Positions 50,241 to 64,000 of a stretch of DNA of 64,000 nucleotides are shown in pieces. Numbering within the stretch: position 1 is the first letter of the stretch; the number at the start of each line of letters is the position of its first letter. The stretch is from Morella rubra (lineage: Eukaryota > Streptophyta > Magnoliopsida > Fagales > Myricaceae): the NCBI GenBank assembly GCA_003952965.2, contig CM025855.1:3629257-3693256 (forward strand), given 5' to 3'. The notes under the pieces are model-generated. The model was not told the origin of the DNA. It did not search any database and saw only the letters and a program-made list of their open reading frames with translations. Both the position numbers and the translations under genes were made by a program.

Positions 50241-51515
50241 GAAAAGTGTATTTATGTTGTATTTGAGTGATAAATTTTTGAGTTGTTAAAATTTTGAGTA
50301 TAATAGTTAGTGAAAAAGTAAAAAGATAGAGTAAAAAAATTGATAAAAAAATTGATAAGAAGTACTAAAAAAATAAAAAAAATTACGAGGTTTGATGAAA
50401 AAATAAATCTAAGAGGTTGTTTGGTTGTGGTGTTTTTTGAGAATTTTTTGTATTTTAAGAATTTTTAAGTGATATTAACTTTATTAGTATGCGTGTTTTA
50501 ATTATTTTTATATAATGTTAAGAATGATGTTTGGTTGTAAAATATTTTGTATTCTGAAAATTTAAAAAAATTCTGAAAATTTTTTTTAACCGAATATAAA
50601 TTTTTACGAAGATGATAAAATTTTAAATATTAAAAACTTTGATCAGTCAACGTAGCTAATCCTGGGTAAAAAGAGAGAAGGAGACTCGAAACTTTGGGCC
50701 ATAAAGCTTGTCACCTATGGTTGAGATGGGATAAAGCCTAGATAAATATATAACAAAATATTCAAATTTTACTGAAAAGGCCGAAAACAAGTCCTGTCCG
50801 CCAGCGTGCACATGGGGAAGTGTGAGCGAGGTGACGCCATTCTCGTGGGCCCCCGGAGACAGCTGCGAGGTTGGTGTCAGTAGGGGCATCACGTGGTCAG
50901 GCGTGTACCACTTTGACCGTACACCAGCATCGATTTGTGAGGAAATCCACGTCACTCCTTGTCACCTTTCATTTTTCCCGAAGTTCACATTCTACACCAA
51001 TGCCAAATCGCTTACGTCATCTAAAACGACAGGTCAACGAGCCCCGCTCTGCATTCGGCACCCATCTTTACGTCGGTCCGTTTTACTTCCTCCTTTGTTT
51101 GATTGTTTGTTTTTATTTTTGTTTTGTTTTAATTTTTTTCCACAAATCGTATGTTAATTTTTAATTTTTTATAAAAAAAATAATTCAAACGTTAGATTTC
51201 CATAGTAAATTAACATATATAATCTAAAACTAAAATCACACAATTTATGTTTTTTTTTAATATTTTCGTTTTTAATAAAATAATTTATTTTAATACGTGG
51301 TAATTTATGATTTAAATAGTTAATTCTATAGATAAAAATATAATATAAGGATTGATAAAAATTAAAAGATAAAAATTAAAAATTTAATAATCTTTATAAT
51401 TAATTTAAAAACTCAAGAATTATTTATTAAAAATAGGTGAAAAGGCAGCGACTGAAAAATTATTCGATTTAGTAGAATTTTAAGTATAGTATGAATATTT
51501 TGGTGATGTTAAAAT

Positions 51516-51552
<37 letters not shown>

Positions 51553-52160
51553 TATTGAATTGTATTTATATTCATATTTATAAAAAAATAATATTAAATT
51601 ATATTAATATACGTGTTAGAATAATATTAAAAATTAAAAAATTAAAAAATTAAATTTAAAATTAAAATTTAAAATTTTCATCCATTCTAATTTCTGGCCT
51701 AAATAAATACATGAACAAGTTTCATCCGTTTAGACATCGTACAATCGTAAGTCCCAAGACATGTTCCCGCCTCGGAGACAGGTGTCAGCACGATGTCAAA
51801 CTTTTGCACGGGATCCGTTATGGGCTGCGTGGCGTTACGAGAATTTTGTGAATCATTTAGGTCTTATCCAATGGATGACGTGTATCGCTGGTGGGCTTCT
51901 GCCAGAGGGGTAGCTTCGGGGACAGAGTAAGGGATGTACGGGGGAGACAGTTTTTGGACCCCAAAAGAAAAAGGAAAGAAGGTCGGAGGGTGAGCGATGG
52001 CTCGTGAACACCATTAACCATTGCTAAATCCCCACAGGCCACAGCTAACCACGGGGTCCACTACTTTATGTCCTCCAGGACGTCTTTGCTTTTGACCTTT
52101 TGCTTCGGCTGGGCCTTAGTCATATCATACTGGACTCGAATTTGGGCTTGGGCCCAAACA
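50241..52160. other. spacer and distal promoter of the GTG/COLD1 gene
   Basis: AT-rich blocks (50241-50640, 51160-51680) flank a less AT-rich island at 50780-51070. A (TA)n run lies at 51522-51549. I find no supported gene; the short frames in the island lack family resemblance. Confidence 0.55.
51522..51549. repeat. TA microsatellite
   Basis: About thirteen TA dinucleotides in an AT-rich spacer. Confidence 0.9.
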
Positions 52161-52440
52161 AATGTTTGATGGACCAGGCCCGAGATACAGTCTTAAGAAG
52201 TATTCGGTGAAAACTGAAAAACGCTTCTGTGTCTTCTTCTCTTTGCTTTTTTTTGTTTTTGTTTTTGGGTTTCCTCTGGTAGAAAAGCAATTCAGTGAAA
52301 CAGGAAAAGAAAATTTACTCGGAAGAAGAACAGGAAGGGATCGAGGAAAAATATATAAAATAGAACATTCAAATCTAGGTGACCTTGGAAGACAGACGGA
52401 CAGAGAGAGGGGCGGAGAGACGGATTTGAATTCCCGAGAG
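52161..52440 (+). promoter_or_regulatory. 5' leader of the GTG/COLD1 gene
   Basis: This stretch is mixed T-rich then purine-rich. It is open in the same frame as the gene back to an ATG at 52162, but the encoded residues are low-complexity and do not resemble the family. Confidence 0.45.
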
Positions 52441-63835
<11,395 letters not shown>

Positions 63836-64000
63836 TGCAATTTTGTTGTAAGTATGTCTTATAATTTTATTTCATATGCTTAGTCAATCAGAGCTTCAGT
63901 TCTGCACAATTTATCTGGGTACTTGAATCATCTCATTTTTTGCTTTGTTTTTATTTATATAGATCAGGAAGCTTACTTGTACAATGTTACAGTTTCAGAG
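63836..64000 (+). other. 3' UTR of the GTG/COLD1 gene
   Basis: Sequence following the TAA at 63833-63835 is T-rich, as expected of a plant 3' UTR. It continues past the window end. Confidence 0.55.

Noticed and set aside
52162..52440. N-terminal extension of the GTG/COLD1 protein by 93 residues
   Set aside because: The residues are low-complexity and charged, and the family starts with MGWGW-like sequence directly before the first membrane segment.

Overview
This is nuclear DNA from a flowering plant, most likely a woody eudicot. The evidence is GT-AG introns with AT-rich interiors, plant-specific proteins, CT/GA microsatellites in 5' leaders, and small plant transposons in the spacers. I cannot assign a species. 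No bacterial, organellar or viral gene block is present. All multi-exon models were spliced by hand; each keeps one open frame across every junction and ends near the usual family length.

Layout, left to right. (1) 1-2200, plus strand: the last exon of a GLTSCR1-domain subunit of plant SWI/SNF remodelling complexes, with its 5' part outside the window. (2) 2463-5850, minus: a plant coiled-coil protein with one N-terminal membrane segment, function unknown. (3) 5870-9026: AT-rich spacer with a small inverted-repeat transposon. (4) 9027-15410, minus: two tandem gamma-tocopherol methyltransferase genes (VTE4), each with six exons. The right copy is full length with a putative plastid transit peptide, but its terminal exon is duplicated in a perfect 268-bp tandem repeat. 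The left copy has lost the homologous start codon and has a stop inside the transit-peptide region, so it probably starts internally. (5) 15585-16061: a Tourist/Harbinger-like MITE with TAA target duplications, just upstream of the right VTE4 copy. (6) 18743-20260, minus: a GT8-like glycosyltransferase with a single coding exon. (7) 22547-34318, minus: ORC3, seventeen exons, with an E2F-type site just upstream. (8) 34.4-42.2 kb: gene-poor spacer with a SINE-like element and a short tandem duplication. (9) 42419-46557, plus: a growth-regulating factor (GRF) with QLQ and WRC domains and an intact miR396 target site. (10) 46.6-52.2 kb: spacer with a nine-unit minisatellite and a long inverted-repeat element. 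(11) 52441-63835, plus: the complete coding region of a GTG/COLD1-type membrane protein, thirteen exons.

The genes do not form a pathway. They cover chromatin remodelling, vitamin E synthesis, sugar transfer, DNA replication, growth control and membrane signalling. The only functional cluster is the VTE4 pair, which also carries the most unusual structure in the window.
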